Shown here: piece after piece, positions 9,501-20,639 of the stretch | How the letters are laid out: the number at the start of each line of letters is the position of its first letter | Position numbering within the stretch: position 1 is the stretch's first letter | NCBI GenBank assembly: GCA_905221605.1 | Contig: CAJNDS010002067.1 | Location: forward strand, 206,501 to 270,500 | DNA: 64,000 bases | Direction of reading: 5' to 3' | Source of the DNA: Symbiodinium natans | Lineage: Eukaryota > Sar > Dinophyceae > Suessiales > Symbiodiniaceae | Program-made: the position numbers and the translations under genes | The notes under the pieces: generated by a model | Database searches by the model: none | What the model was told of the DNA's origin: nothing | What the model saw: the letters and a program-made list of their open reading frames with translations, nothing else

Positions 9501-12500
9501 TCCCTTGCGATTTCCCTTTTGGTTGGAGTGAGAAGAGACAAAAGAAAAGTGAAAGGACAAGTGAGAAGAAGAAAGGATGCAGAGAAAGGAATAGAACAAC
9601 TCAGAAGAGACACAGTCTCAGACAAGATAATTTACTGACTTGTGATTGCGTGGCTGCCTTGGCAAGAGTTGTTGCTGGTTTCGCGAGCCGCGGCTTCTAG
9701 CCTCCTCTTGCTTGGGCGTGGCCAAGCGCCAGGGAGCAGAAATGCTGCGTTCTTCAAGTTTCAAATTCGTTTCTGTAGTTTCAGACTAGTTGCAAAACAG
9801 TTTCAAAATCCAGTTGCGAATTCGTTGTTAAGGGGAAACTGCGTTTTTCTACGCGCAATTGCAAAAAATGCAGGAATCTCTAGAGGTTCTGGTTTTCAAC
9901 AAGCGCGGACAGAAATTGCAGCTCCTCCTTAACAGCGATATTTCAACTGGATTTTGAAACTAGTTTGAAACTGACTTGAGACTAATTTGAAACTATGGAA
10001 ACGATTTTGAAACTCGAAACACTACCATATTCCGGACTTTCTGCCCCCCTCCTGGCCCCTCACATATGGCCCTCACGCACGGGAAGTTGACTTTGGTCAG
10101 GCGTGACTAGAGACCAGAGCTTCCGAAAGCTTGCCAATCTCCGGACAGTAGGAATAGAGGAATGTGTGGAAATGATTCTTTCCTAGTTCTTCATCTTCTT
10201 TCTCCTTTCCCTATGTATGAGAAAAGAAGACAGACAAGGAGAGAGAGCCCCCTGCAATTGGGAATTTCCCCAGAAGAGAGAAAGCGAAAGGGATGCCCCC
10301 ACAACTTTCACGTTTTTCATAAGAATGTAAGCACCAAGAGAGAAGAGAAAGGAAAAGAGAATAGCGAGGAAAGAGGCAAGGAAACACAGGAGGCAGCCCC
10401 TCCGCTTGCTTCTTGAATGAAAAAGACATCGGAGAAATGGAAACATGAAATTGAGAGGGAAGTTGCGCTTTTCCTTGCTGAAGAACAAAGCAATTCCAAA
10501 GAACATGGAAAGCACAAGGAATGAACTGGGAAAGGTAGGGAAAGGGATTCTTCCCTTTTTTTGCTTTCCTTCAATCTGCGATGTAAAGGGAAAAGATGCA
10601 GCGGACAGGTCTGAAAATACAGGCAGGTGATCTTTTTTCCTTATTGTCATCATTGTCTCTTTTTCTCAGTGGGAAACGTCTCATTTTCTCAGCGGGAAAC
10701 GTAAAGTGCAAAAAGATAAAAGAAAGAAAGTAGGGAAGAGTTGGAAGGTTCCTTTTTGTGGTGAGAAGGTAGTCGGAAAGCAACAGGAGACTCCTCTTTC
10801 ATTCTGTTTATCCCTACCTCTTATAGTCTTTTTGGGAAGCAAGAGGGAAGAACATACGCGGATAGGAAGGCAGCCTTTCTTTGATGGGGAAAAGGAAAGG
10901 GATGCACTGCCCCCTCAATTTTCATGTTGATAAGAATGTAAGCACCAGGAGAGAAGAAAGGAAGAGAGAATAGCGAGGAAAGAGGCAAGGAAACACATGA
11001 GATTAGGAGTCAGGTTCCGGTGATTGATGTTCGTCTCTTGTCTTCTTTTTGAGAAGGTCGCTTTTGGTTGGAGGAAGAAGTCCGCCTTCCATTTTGAAGA
11101 ATCTGCAGAGATAGGAATTGAAGAAATCACAAGAGACACGGATAGAGGACATTATAGACTTGATTCTTTCTTATTCATTCATCTTCTTTCTTCTTTCCCT
11201 AAAGGAACACAGAACAAAGACAAGGAGAGAGAGCCTCCTGCAATTGGGAATTTCCCCAGAAGAGACAAAGTGAAAGGGATGTCCCCCGCACCTTTCACAC
11301 TTTTGAGAAGAATGTAAGCAACAGAAGAGAAGAGAAAGGAACTCATAATAGTGAGCAGGGAGGCGAGGAAAGACTGGAGGCAGACCTTCTTTCCGGTTGA
11401 GCAGGACGAAACAAGAGAATGTAAGATGTAAGTCGGGAGGGAGGCTGGTAGCCGTTCCTTTCTTTTCCGAACCAAAGACAAAGAGGAAGGAAGGCAGGAT
11501 AGGTTTCCGTGATTGATTTTCGTCACCTCTCTATGTTTTGAGAAGGTAAAGGGCGTTCTATCTCTCACCCCTCTCCCTTGTCTTCTTGGTTGGAGTGAGA
11601 AAATATAAAAAAAGCGAAAGGAAAAGTGAGAGGGAGAAAGAAGCCCTCCTTCCATTCTGAAAAATCTGCAGATTTAGAGACAGGAATAGGGGACAATATG
11701 GAAATGATTCTTTCTTATTTCTTCACGTTGTCTCCTTTCCCTATATGACTCCCTTGCGATTTCCCTTTTGGTTGGAGTGAGAAGAGACAAAAGAAAAGTG
11801 AAAGGACAAGTGAGAAGAAGAAAGGATGCAGAGAAAGGAATAGAACAACTCAGAAGAGACACAGTCTCAGACAAGATAATTTACTGACTTGTGATTGCGT
11901 GGCTGCCTTGGCAAGAGTTGTTGATGGTTTCGCGAGCCGCGGCTTCTAGCCTCCTCTTGCTTGGGCGTGGCCAAGCGCCAGGGAGCAGAAATGCTGCGTT
12001 CTTCAAGTTTCAAATTCGTTTCTGTAGTTTCAGACTAGTTGCAAAACAGTTTCAAAATCCAGTTGCGAATTCGTTGTTAAGGGGAAACTGCGTTTTCTAC
12101 GCGCAATTGCAAAAAATGCAGGAATCTCTAGAGGTTCTGGTTTTCAACAAGCGCGGACAGAAATTGCAGCTCCTCCTTAACAGCGATATTTCAACTGGAT
12201 TTTGAAACTAGTTTGAAACTGACTTGAGACTAATTTGAAACTATGGAAACGATTTTGAAACTCGAAACACTACCTTATTCCGGACTTTCTGCCCCCCTCC
12301 TGGCCCCTCACATATGGCCCTCACGCACGGGAAGTTGACTTTGGTCAGGCGTGACTAGAGACCAGAGCTTCCGAAAGCTTGCCAATCTCCGGACAGTAGG
12401 AATAGAGGAATGTGTGGAAATGATTCTTTCCTAGTTCTTCATCTTCTTTCTCCTTTCCCTATGTATGAGAAAAGAAGACAGACAAGGAGAGAGAGCCCCC

Positions 12501-15500
12501 TGCAATTGGGAATTTCCCCAGAAGAGAGAAAGCGAAAGGGATGCCCCCACAACTTTCACGTTTTTCATAAGAATGTAAGCACCAAGAGAGAAGAGAAAGG
12601 AAAAGATAATAGCGAGGAAAGAGGCAAGGAAACACAGGAGGCAGCCCCTCCGCTTGCTTCTTGAATGAAAAAGACATCGGAGAAATGGAAACATGAAATT
12701 GAGAGGGAAGTTGCGCTTTTCCTTGCTGAAGAACAAAGCAATTCCAAAGAACATGGAAAGCACAAGGAATGAACTGGGAAAGGTAGGGAAAGGGATTCTT
12801 CCCTCTGACTTTTTTGCTTTCCTTCAATCTGCGATGTAAAGGGAAAGATGCAGCGGACAGGTCTGAAAATACAGGCAGGTGATCTTTTTTCCTTATTGTC
12901 ATCATTGTCTCTTTTTCTCAGTGGGAAACGTCTCATTTTCTCAGCGGGAAACGTAAAGTGCAAAAAGATAAAAGAAAGAAAGTAGGGAAGAGTTGGAAGG
13001 TTCCTTTTTGTGGTGAGAAGGTAGTCGGAAAGCAACAGGAGACTCCTCTTTCATTCTGTTTATCCCTACCTCTTATAGTCTTTTTGGGAAGCAAGAGGGA
13101 AGAACATACGCGGATAGGAAGGCAGCCTTTCTTTGATGGGGAAAGGAAAGGGATGCGCTGCCCCCTCAATTTTCATGTTGATGGGAATGTAAGCACCGGG
13201 AGAGAAGAAAGGAAGAGAGAATAGGAGGAAAGAGGCAAGGAAACACAGGAGATTAGGAGTCAGGTTCCGGTGATTGATGTTCGTCTCTTGTCTTCTTTTT
13301 GAGAAGGTCGCTTTTGGTTGGAGGAAGAAGTCCGCCTTCCATTTTGAAGAATCTGCAGAGATAGGAATTGAAGAAATCACAAGAGACACGGATAGAGGAC
13401 ATTATAGACTTGATTCTGTTTTATTTATTCATCTTCTATCTTCATTCCCTATATGAACACAGAACAAAGACAAGGAGAGAGAGCCTCCTGCAATTGGGAA
13501 TTTCCCCAGAAGAGACAAAGTGAAAGGGATGTCCCCCGCACCTTTCACACTTTTGAGAAGAATGTAAGCAACAGAAGAGAAGAGAAAGGAACTCATAATA
13601 GTGAGCAGGGAGGCGAGGAAAGACTGGAGGCAGACCTTCTTTCTGGTTGAGCAGGACGAAACAAGAGAATGTAAAGATGTAAGTCGGGAGGGAGGCTGGT
13701 AGCCGTTCCTTTCTTTACCGAACCAAAGACAAAGAGGAAGGAAGGCAGGATAGGTTTCCGTGATTGATTTTCGTCACCTCTCTATGTTTTGAGAAGGTAA
13801 AGGGCGTTCTATCTCTCACCCCTCTCCCTTGTCTGCTTGGTTGGAGTGAGAAAATATAAAGAAAAGCGAAAGGAAAAGTGAGAGGGAGAAAGAAGCCCTC
13901 CTTCCATTCTGAAAAATCTGCAGATTTAGAGACAGGAATAGGGGACAATATGGAAATGATTCTTTCTTATTTCTTCACGTTGTCTCCTTTCCCTATATGA
14001 CTCCCTTGCGATTTCCCTTTTGGTTGGAGTGAGAAGAGACAAAAGAAAAGTGAAAGGACAAGTGAGAAGAAGAAAGGATGCAGAGAAAGGAATAGAACAA
14101 CTCAGAAGAGACACAGTCTCAGACAAGATAATTTACTGACTTGTGATTGCGTGGCTGCCTTGGCAAGAGTTGTTGCTGGTTTCGCGAGCCGCGGCTTCTA
14201 GCCTCCTCTTGCTTGGGCGTGGCCAAGCGCCAGGGAGCAGAAGTGCTGCGTTCTTCAAGTTTCAAATTCGTTTCTGTAGTTTCAGACTAGTTGCAAAACA
14301 GTTTCAAAATCCAGTTGCGAATTCGTTGTTAAGGGGAAACTGCGTTTTTCTACGCGCAATTGCAAAACATGCAGAAGTTCTGGTTTTCAACAAGCGCGGA
14401 CAGAAATTGCAGCTCCTCCTTAACAGCGATATTTCAACTGGATTTTGAAACTAGTTTGAAACTGACTTGAGACTAATTTGAAACTATGGAAACGAATTTG
14501 AAACTCGAAACACTACCATATTCCGCTTTCTGCCCCCCTCCTGGCCCCTCACATATGGCCCTCACGCACGGGAAGTTGACTTTGGTCAGGCGTGACTAGA
14601 GACCAGAGCTTCCGAAAGCTTGCCATCTCCGGACAGTAGGAATAGAGGAATGTGTGGAAATGATTCTTTCCTAGTTCTTCATCTTCTTTCTCCTTTCCCT
14701 ATGTATGAGAAAAGAAGACAGACAAGGAGAGAGAGCCCCCTGCAATTGGGAATTTCACCAGAAGAGAGAAAGCGAAAGGGATGCCCCCACAACTTTCACG
14801 TTTTTCATAAGAATGTAAGCACCAAGAGAGAAGAGAAAGGAAAAGAGAATAGCGAGGAAAGAGGCAAGGAAACACAGGAGGCAGCCCCTCAGCTTGCTTC
14901 TTGAATGAAAAAGACATCGGAGAAATGGAAACATGAAATTGAGAGGGAAGTTGCGCTTTTCCTTGCTGAAGAACAAAGCAATTCCAAAGAACATGGAAAG
15001 CACAAGGAATGAACTGGGAAAGGTAGGGAAAGGGATTCTTCCCTTTTTTTGCTTTCCTTCAATCTGCGATGTAAAGGGAAAAGATGCAGCGGACAGGTCT
15101 GAAAATACAGGCAGGTGATCTTTTTTTCCTTATTGTCATCATTGTCTCTTTTTCTCAGTGGGAAACGTTTCATTTTCTCAGCGGGAAACGTAAAGTGCAA
15201 AAAGATAAAAGAAAGAAAGTAGGGAAGAGTGGGAAGGTTCCTTTTTGTGGTGAGAAGGTAGTCGGAAAGCAACAGGAGACTCCTCTTTCATTCTGTTTAC
15301 CCCTACCTCTTATAGTCTTTTCGGAAGGAAGAGGGAAGAACATACGCGGATAGGAAGGCAGCCTTTCTTTGATGGGGAAAGGAAAGGGATGCGCTGCCCC
15401 CTCAATTTTCATGTTGATGGGAATGTAAGCACTGGGAGAGAAGAAAGGAAGAGAGAATAGCGAGGAAAGAGGCAAGGAAACACAGGAGATTAGGAGTCAG

Positions 15501-15988
15501 GTTCCGGTGATTGATGTTCGTCTCTTGTCTTCTTTTTGAGAAGGTCGCTTTTGGTTGGAGGAAGAAGTCCGCCTTCCATTTTGAAGAATCTGCAAAGATA
15601 GGAATTGAAGAAATCACAAGAGACACGGATAGAGGACATTATAGACATGATTCTTTCTTATTTATTCATCTTCTATCTTCATTCCCTATATGAACACAGA
15701 ACAAAGACAAGGAGAGAGAGCCTACTGCAATTGGGAATTTCCCCAGAAGAGACAAAGTGAAAGGGATGTCCCCCGCACCTTTCACACTTTTGAGAAGAAT
15801 GTAAGCAACAGAAGAGAAGTGAAAGGAACTCATAATAGTGAGCAGGGAGGCGAAGAAAGACTGGAGGCAGACCTTCTTTCCGGGTGAGCAGGACGAAACA
15901 AGAGAATGTAAAGATGTAAGTCGGGAGGGAGGCTGGTAGCCGTTCCTTTCTTGTCCGAACCAAAGACAAAGAGGAAGGAATGCAGGAT
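6540..15988 (+). repeat. tandem satellite, ~2.25-kb unit, about 4.2 copies
   Basis: Landmarks repeat at 2240-2290 bp: the inverted-repeat arm at 7560, 9800, 12049 and 14301, and the block starting AGGTTTCC at 6961, 9251, 11500 and 13752. Copies 2-4 look nearly identical; copy 1 is more diverged. Each unit is purine-rich with pyrimidine runs and contains three related sub-blocks (for example 7960, 8630 and 8950) sharing GGGAATTTCCCCAGAAGAG or AAAGGGATGCCCCC, so it is a higher-order repeat. All long frames here recur with the period and are frequently broken between copies. No coding function is supported. The array ends abruptly at 15988. Confidence 0.9.
7560..7710. repeat. perfect 17-bp inverted repeat inside each satellite unit
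   Basis: GTTTCAAAATCCAGTTG at 7560-7576 pairs with CAACTGGATTTTGAAAC at 7694-7710. The same pair occurs at 9800-9816/9944-9960, 12049-12065/12192-12208 and 14301-14317/14435-14451. Flanking TTTGAAAC and GTTTCAAA motifs extend an imperfect stem. It could fold as a hairpin in RNA or extrude as a cruciform. Confidence 0.75.
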
Positions 15989-16205
15989 AGCGCGTAGGAT
16001 CGCGTAGGAGAGCACGGTGTGTTTTTGTCATTTTTTGGAGATGATACCGCGGTTTCTGGGTACTCTTTTCTCCTGCATCTGAAGGCATTCTCACGTACCG
16101 TTTTGTATTTGATTTTATACTACACGGGCCCCCAAAATTGCTCAATTTTTGCGATTTTTTACTATGTTGTAGGATTCTTTGAGCAAATTTTCAGTTTTTA
16201 CTGAT
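15989..16205. other. spacer between the two satellites
   Basis: Begins GCGCGTAGGATCGCGTAGGA, where the 2.25-kb unit breaks off, and becomes AT-rich towards the next array. A 61-residue plus frame is open but shows no feature of a gene. Confidence 0.4.
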
Positions 16206-18627
16206 TCTAAGCTAAAAAAGTACATTTAAAATTATTGAAATTCTTAAAATTGTTAAAATTATTAAAATCTGCCCTGAGAGGCTCCCGGAAAATTAAAATT
16301 ATTAAAATTATTAAAATTATTAAAATTATTAAAATTATTAAAATTATTAAAATTATTAAAATTATTAAAATTATTAATTTGTGCCCTGAGAGGCTCCCGG
16401 AAAATTAAAATTATTAAAATTATTAAAATTATTAAAATTATTAAAATTATTAAAATTATTAAAATTATTAAAATTAATATTTTCTGCCCTGAGAGGCTCC
16501 CTGAAAATTAAAATTAGAAAAAATATTAAAATTATTAAAATTATTAATTTCTGCCCTGACAGGCTCCCGGAAAATTAAAATTATTAAAATTCTTAAAATT
16601 ATTAAAATTATTAAATTCTTAAAATTTTTAAAATTAGTAATTTCTGCCCTGAGAGGCTCCCGGAAAATTAAAATTATTAAAATTATTAAAAATATTAAAA
16701 TTATTAAAATTATTAAAATTATTATTTTCTGCCCTGAGAGGCTCCCTGAAAATTAAAATTAGAAAAAATATTCAAATTATTAAAATTATTAATTTCTGCC
16801 CTGAGAGGCTCCCGGAAAATTAAAATTATTAAAATTATTAAAATTATTAAAATTATTAAAATTATTAAAAATATTAATTTCTGCCCTGAGAGGCTCCCGG
16901 AAAATTAAAATTATTAAAATTATTAAAATTATTAAAATGTTTTAAATTATTAAAATTATTAAAATTATTAAAATTATTAAAATTATTAAAATTATTAATT
17001 TCTGCCCTGAGAGGCTCCCGGAAAATTAAAATTATTAAAATTATAAAAATTATTAAAATTATTAAAATTATTAAAATTATTAAAATTCTTAATTTCTGCC
17101 CTGGGAGGCTCCCGGAAAATTAAAATATTAAAATTATTAAAATTATTAAAATTATTAAAATTATTAAAATTATTAAAATTATTAAAATTATTAAAATTAT
17201 TAATTTCTGCCCTGAGAGGCTCCCGGAAAATTAAAATTATTAAAATTATTAAAATTATTAATTTCTGCCCTGAGAGGCTCCCGGAAAATTAAAATTATTA
17301 AAATTATTAAAATTATTAAAATTATTAAAATTATTAAAATTATTAAAATTATTAATTTCTGCCCTGAGAGGCTCCCGGAAAATTAAAATTATTAAAATTA
17401 TTAAAATTATTAAAATTATTAAAATTATTAAAATTATTAATTTCTGCTCTGAGAGGCTCCCGGAAAATTAAAACTATTAAAATTATTAAAAATATTAAAA
17501 TTATTATTTTCTGCCCTGAGAGGCTCCCGGAAAACTAAAATTATTAAAATTATTAAAATTATTAAAATTATTAAAATTGTTAAAATTATTAAAATTATGA
17601 AACCATTAATAATTAACATTTTAATAATTTTAATAATTTTAATCATTTTAATAATTTTAATTTTCCGGGAGTCTCCCAGGGCAGAAATTAATAATTTTAA
17701 TAATTTTAATAATTTTAATAATTTTAATAATTTTAATAATTTTAATAATTTTAATAATTTTAATAATTTTAATTTTCCGGGAGCCTCCCAGGGCAGAAAC
17801 TAATATTTTTAAAAATTTTAATAATTTTAATAATTTTAATAATTTAATTTTCCGGGAGCCTCTCAGGGCAGAAATTAATAATTTTAATAATTTTAATAAT
17901 TTTAATAATTTTAATAATTTTAATAATTTTAATAATTTTAATTTTCCGGGAGCCTCTCAGGGCAGAAATTAATAATTTTAATTATTTTAATAATTTTAAT
18001 AATTTTAATAATTTTAATAATTTTAATTTTCCGGTAGCCTCCCAGGGCAGAAATTAATAATTTTAATAGTTTTAATAATTTTAATAATTTTAATAGTTTT
18101 AATTTTCCGGGAGCCTCTCAGAGCAGAAATTAATAATTTTAATAATTTTAATAATTTTAATAATTTTAATTTTCGGGGAGCCTCTCAGGGCAGAAATTAA
18201 TAATTTTAATAGTTTTAATAATTTTAATAATTTTAATAATTTTAATAATTTTAATAATTTTAATTTTCCGGGAGCCTCTCAGGGCAGAAATTAATAATTT
18301 TAATATTTTTAATAATTTTAATAATCTTAATAATTTTAATAATTTTAATGATTTTAATTTTCCGGGAGCCTCTCATGGCAGAAATTAATAATTTTAATAA
18401 TTTTAATAATTTTAATAATTTTAATAATTTTAATAATTTTAATAATTTTAATAATTTTAAAATTTTTAATTTTCCGGGAGCCTCTCAGGGCAGAAATTAA
18501 TAATTTTAATAATTTTAATATTGTTAATAATTTTAATTTTCCGGGAGCCTCTCAGGATTATTAAAAATATTAAAATTATTAAAATTATTAAATGATTAAA
18601 ATTATTAAAATTATTAATTTCTGCCAA
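16206..18627. repeat. AT-rich satellite with GC-rich spacers and two orientation switches
   Basis: Runs of the nonamer AAAATTATT alternate with a ~24-bp spacer containing CTGCCCTGAGAGGCTCCCGG. About 15 spacers run forward from 16270 to 17530. The whole pattern is then reverse-complemented from about 17610 to 18553 (about 11 spacers), and flips back for the last 70 bp. The run length between spacers varies. Frames inside it (poly-I/L/N/F) are repeat artefacts. The forward and reverse arms could form a large hairpin. Confidence 0.92.
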
Positions 18628-18639
18628 CGTCCTTTTGAA

Positions 18640-18770
18640 ATCCGACCGTAGGGTCTATTTAGAAGCCGTGCTCTTCTAGGTTTATTACATTTAGGTATAT
18701 GGACCTGTATTATAAATCACAAGCCCCAGCTTCTAAATAGACCCGGTTTTGCTCACACACGGGGGGGGGG
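18640..18770. repeat. inverted pair of a dispersed repeat box
   Basis: TAGGGTCTATTTAGAAGC at 18645-18662 faces AGCTTCTAAATAGACCC at 18728-18744. On its outer side the second copy is followed by TTTTGCTCACACACGGGGGG, the reverse complement of the order seen at 5345-5400. Confidence 0.6.
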
Positions 18771-19463
18771 GTCGAGCAACCCAGGGTTCTTAATTAAGGT
18801 CTCTAACCCAAGGTTTCCTAATACTCCCTAGGCTCCCTAAGCTTCCCTAAGGTTCCCTAGGTACCTACCCTTTCAGATGAACCCCCACCCCCCCTCCCTT
18901 AAGAACCCTACCCCCGCTACACCCCGTACTCCCAAAAAGGCTCCCGAGGCTCCCTAAACTTTTAAGTTGTGCCTTGAAAACCCAAAACCCAGATCACATG
19001 TAGACATTAAGCCCTAAACCCCAAACCCCAAACCCTTCGGAGCTCTAACGCCCTAAGCTCCAAACCCGAAGCCCTCACAAGCGCCAGGCGGGTGCAAAAG
19101 CCTCGGTTGTAAACCCTAAACCCTAAACCCGAAACCCAAAACCCCCTGAACCTTTTGGGGGGGGACTTCAGCAACTTCTGAGGTTGGGGTAGAACTACAA
19201 GAAAAACTGGGCTCTAGACCCCAACCCCAAACTCCAAAACCCTAAGCCCTAAACCCTCAAAACCCTCAAAACCCTCAAAGCCCCCCAAACCTTCAAAACC
19301 CGCAAAACCCCTCAAAAGGCCCCAAAAGCCCCTCAAAAAAGCCCTCAAAAAAGAAACTCAACAGCCCCCAAAAGCGGTGCACTCAAAGAGGCTCCAGGGT
19401 GCCCCGGCCGGGGAAGTTCTCCAGTAGGCTGCCTCAGCAGGTGCGGAGGGCTTCTTTTCTTGT
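18771..19463. other. degenerate CCCTAAA-type sequence with one exon-like island
   Basis: Mostly decayed CCCTAAA heptamers and A/C-rich derivatives (19000-19350). A minus-strand island at about 19436-19393 could read SLLENFPGRGTLE. Support for a gene is weak. Confidence 0.3.
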
Positions 19464-19680
19464 AGGGTTGAGGGTTTAGGGTTTAGGGTTTAGGGTTTAG
19501 GGTTTAGGGTTTAGGGTTTAGGGTTTAGGGTTTAGGGTTTAGGGTTTAGGGTTTAGGGCTTAGGGTTTAGGGTTTAGGGCTCAGGGCTCAGGGCTCAGGG
19601 CTCAGGGCTCAGGGCTCAGAGTCCGGGGCCAAGGGTTTGGGGTTTAGGCTTTAGGGTTTAGGGATTTACATGGTCCCGTA
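19464..19680. repeat. TTTAGGG array followed by an AGGGCTC block
   Basis: About 15 TTTAGGG units run from 19467 to about 19575. They are followed by a homogeneous block of about six AGGGCTC units and then degenerate heptamers. Confidence 0.9.
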
Positions 19681-19846
19681 GTCTGGGGCCCTTAAAAGGG
19701 GGGGCCCCTTTATATACAAGAGAAGGCCTGGTCGTCTCGAGACCCGACCCAAAGGGGAGGGTAGGTTTACTTGCTGCTTCTTCTACAAGTTTCGGAGATT
19801 CCGTTCTCTATGTTAGCGGGCGGGGGGGGTCACCCGAGATTAACCC

Positions 19847-20217
19847 GCCTTTACAACCAGAATCCCTACTTTACAACCAGAATCCCCACTTTGCAACCAC
19901 GAACGCCATGTTCGACATGAGAATCCCTACTTTACAACTCGTCAACGTGAGAACCTCTACTTTACAACTGGACCAACAACTCTCTCCCTCTCTCTCTCTC
20001 TCTCTCTCCATCTCTGTCTGTCTCTCGCTCTCTCGCTCTCTCTCGCTCTCTCTCGCTCTCTCTCGCTCCCTCCTCCTTCCCTCCCTCTCCTCCCTCCCTC
20101 CCTCCCTCCCTCCCTCCCTCGCTCTCTCACAACTTTCTCTCTCTCTCTCTCTCCTCCTCTCTCGCTCTCTCTCTCCTCCCTCTCTCTCACTTCTCAATCA
20201 CTCACTCACTCACTCAC

Positions 20218-20256
<39 letters not shown>

Positions 20257-20515
20257 GTCTCTCCATTATACATCATGCACTATGTGCCATACAGTCTATA
20301 CTATATACTATATATTTCTCTGTATATCTGTCATACCACCATCACCACTTTCAAACGTGCATGGTTGCTCTAAAGGGTGATGGTGGGAGTTTCAGTTCTT
20401 GACTCCTTAAGTATATCTGCCTATAAGCAGCTTGCCCGTGCGGTTGCAAAGTGGGGGTTGCAAAGCAGGGCTTCTGGTTGTAAAGTGGGGATTCTGGTTG
20501 TAAAGCGGGGTGCAC
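19847..20515. repeat. CT microsatellite bracketed by inverted 20-bp repeats
   Basis: Left side: copies of TTTACAACCAGAATCCCTAC between 19850 and 19970. Right side: the reverse complement, GTTGCAAAGTGGGG and GGATTCTGGTTGTAAAG, at 20448-20510. Between them lies a CT-rich microsatellite of about 270 bp (19980-20255; CT, CTCC and TCAC blocks). The long Ser/Leu and Arg/Glu frames here come only from the microsatellite. Confidence 0.8.
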
Positions 20516-20639
20516 GCCGGGGGGGATTGGGGGGGTGGGGGGGGGACGGGGGATATTTGTGTTGGGGTTTCTATTCTAGCTCAATTTCTGAGAATTCTGG
20601 TGCTCAAAAGGGACCACACCATGCACGCATACTCCCTTA

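Noticed and set aside
16206-18627. Possible CRISPR-like array (regular GC-rich repeat with variable spacers)
   Set aside because: The spacers are just the same A/T nonamer in different numbers, orientation flips, no cas genes, and the context is eukaryotic.
19871-20402. Long Ser/Leu and Arg/Glu frames
   Set aside because: Translations of the CT microsatellite on either strand.
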